From: Physella acuta
Lineage: Eukaryota; Mollusca; Gastropoda; Physidae
Length of the DNA: 64,000 nt
Direction: 5' to 3'
Assembly (NCBI RefSeq): GCF_028476545.1
Contig: NW_026733184.1
Location: 41,776-105,775, forward strand
Shown here in pieces: positions 62,066-64,000 of the stretch. Under the pieces are notes generated by a model. The model saw nothing but the letters and a program-made list of their open reading frames with translations. It was not told the DNA's origin and made no database searches. Both the position numbers and the translations under genes were made by a program. Numbering within the stretch: the first letter of the stretch is position 1; every line of letters starts with the position of its first letter.

Positions 62066-62977
62066 TTAAAAATGCGATTTCCCTGACAGGCGTTTGACTG
62101 TAGTCGTTAAGCTCGTAATATATGTTGAGGATGTTCATACATCTGGGTATATAATCTTTCACAAACCATGATGAATGGTTTTGTTGATACTCCGTAATAC
62201 ATAAAGCAGCACTTGCGCAACGTTAAAGGGCGATAAACCAACGTATCGGATAATATACGTTAATATTGTATAGATGGGTAACTTCCCTATCGACCGGCAT
62301 TATAGTTAATAATTAGAGGTCAAGGTTGTTGATACTTTGCGTATTTTTTGTGCGAATTGAAAAAAAATATCATGTTGTAAACTACATTCAACTAATCAAT
62401 AAACCTATTACAATTTTGTGTTCCTAAAAATAAACAATGAATGTATTGCTGTAATCAACCAGGCACCTACACTATAAAAAAAAAGTTCCTATCTTAAAAC
62501 CCAGCTTAACCTTAATCCCACCCCTAACCCGATTTTTACAACACAATTCCGCGAAAGCTAATAACGTAATCCAATATTTTGATACAATATAAAAAAAATC
62601 TACATAAGAATTAAATAACTTTTAAATACGAATAACAAACACAAAGACGGATTGCAGTAAAAAAAAAAAGCGTATGTATACATCGCGAGCTCCCGATAAG
62701 ACACGAACATCAAGAAGAGCATCTGTTCCATATCTCATTGATTGAGGCCCGCGGCTTTACAATGGGCGTGACGTCAAGGGAACTAATCGTATTGACGGGG
62801 ATATCAATGAAGGTATACGCTAGAAGATTTATCGTTGAGAGTTATCTCCAAGCTGTCTTAAACAATAATTTTCTTTTTTGGCCTTGTAAGATCCATCCTG
62901 TGCATTGGTGGATGGCGATGGGGTGGTGGGGTTGTGTACTAGCATGAAGATATTAAAATAAACTTGAAACGGATCCA
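62066..62977. other. Gap without genes
   Basis: Mixed AT-rich intergenic sequence. No supported gene or RNA. Confidence 0.4.
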
Positions 62978-62985
62978 TTCGTGAT

Positions 62986-63195
62986 CAGAGGCGTAGCGAC
63001 CCTTCCTGGCACCCGGGGACAAACTTTCGATTTGCCCGCCCCCCTCGAACTTTCGATTTGCACCCCCCCTCAAACTTTCGATTTGCACCCTCTCCCCTTC
63101 GAACTTTTCTTTTGCACCCCCCCCCTCAAACTTTCAAGGTCGGCGCCCGGGGACATATGTCCCCGTTCCCCCCCGTCCCCCTCGCTACGCCTCTG
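62986..63195. mobile_element. hAT-type MITE, family B subfamily, 7/8 TSD
   Basis: 210 bp from CAGAGGCGTAGCGACC to CCTCGCTACGCCTCTG. The flanks are TTCGTGAT (left) and TTAGTGAT (right). Internal units of C run plus TCGAACTTTCGATTTGCACC. Confidence 0.88.
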
Positions 63196-63489
63196 TTAGT
63201 GATGTTTGGTACCATAAGGTTGAAATTTACGAGTGTTTTTATACATAGATAATAGGGGATGGAATGGGCGTGACGAAAGTAGCACTAGATAATTCGTTGG
63301 ATAGGGGATGGGTAAGGGAGGGGCGATTTTGATTATTACTTAGTATAATAGAGCAGAGTTAGAAACATCTCACCGTACTATTACTTAGTAAAATACAGCA
63401 GAGTTTGAAATCTCTCATCATATGATCGATTATATTAGAACACGGTCAAATAGGCGAGTACCCTGTTGTCATCGACAAACTCGGTCAGG

Positions 63490-64000
63490 ATAGAATGACT
63501 GATATGTTGACTGATAGCTTGACTGATAGCTTGACTGATAGCTTGACTGATATGTTGACTGATATGTTGACTGATAGCTTGACTTATAGCTTGACTTATA
63601 GCTTGACTGATAGCTTGACTGATAGCTTGACTTATAACTTGACTGATAGCTTGACTGATATGTTGACTGATATGTTGACTGATAGTTTGACTTATAGCTT
63701 GACTTATAGCTTGACAGATAGCTTGACTGATAGCTTGACTTATAGCTTGACTGATAGCTTGACATATAGCTTGACTGATAGCTTGACTGATAGCTTGACT
63801 GATAGCTTGACTGATATGTTGACTGACAGTTTGACAGGTAAATTGACTGATAGCTTGACTGATATGTTGACTGATATGTTGACTGATAGCTTGACTGATA
63901 GCTTGACTGATAGCTTGACTGATAGCTTGACTGATATGTTGACTGATATGTTGACTGATAGCTTGACTTATAGCTTGACTTATAGCTTGACTGATATCTT
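63490..64000. repeat. 12-bp minisatellite (TTGACTGATAGC), runs off the window
   Basis: More than 40 head-to-tail copies of TTGACTGATAGC with variants TTGACTGATATG and TTGACTTATAGC. The Ser/Tyr-rich minus-strand frame is a by-product of the 12-bp period. The right edge lies beyond the window. Confidence 0.97.

Noticed and set aside
63469-63765. 98-residue Ser/Tyr repeat protein
   Set aside because: The 12-bp minisatellite period makes the frame open. There is no start context or splice partner.

Overview
The window looks like AT-rich animal nuclear DNA from a mollusc, most likely a gastropod. The evidence is intron-split genes of animal families, long (TA)n microsatellites, runs of TAGATC, many tRNA-derived SINEs and many small hAT-type elements full of G or C runs. 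The species is not determined; a freshwater pulmonate snail is a guess from the repeat style.

Layout. (1) 2,952-13,638 (+): the last 17 coding exons of an anoctamin/TMEM16 gene closest to ANO7. They join in phase to the stop codon; the 5' exons lie to the left or were not recognised. (2) 13.6-24.7 kb: probable 3' UTR, then a repeat-dense gap with several non-autonomous DNA transposons whose target-site duplications can be read. (3) 24,767-28,249 (+): a complete seven-exon SLC66A1-like (PQLC2) lysosomal cationic amino acid transporter gene with a PQ motif and a C-terminal dileucine sorting signal. (4) 33,620-33,985 (-): a small two-exon gene for an unrecognised 77-residue acidic protein. (5) 35,854-35,926 (+): tRNA-Arg(ACG). 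(6) 36-43.6 kb: repeats and minisatellites. (7) 57,715-43,898 (-): a second, strongly diverged SLC66A1-like gene. Its first five exons keep exactly the intron phases of the first copy. Its 3' exons can be read in two frames.

Intron 3 of the diverged paralogue holds a very young Ty3/Gypsy-type LTR element (48,957-55,646). Its two 694-bp LTRs differ at one base, and it sits in a (TA)n tract on the same strand as the host gene. (8) 58-64 kb: SINEs, G/C-run hAT elements and a 12-bp minisatellite cut by the window end.

The two transporter genes probably do related work at the lysosome or another endomembrane, but the second has lost the first PQ motif. The main novelty is the pair of transporter genes, the two-frame 3' end of the second, repeats placed at splice sites and gene starts, and the bloom of G/C-run hAT elements. 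I did not find a clearly new multi-gene system.
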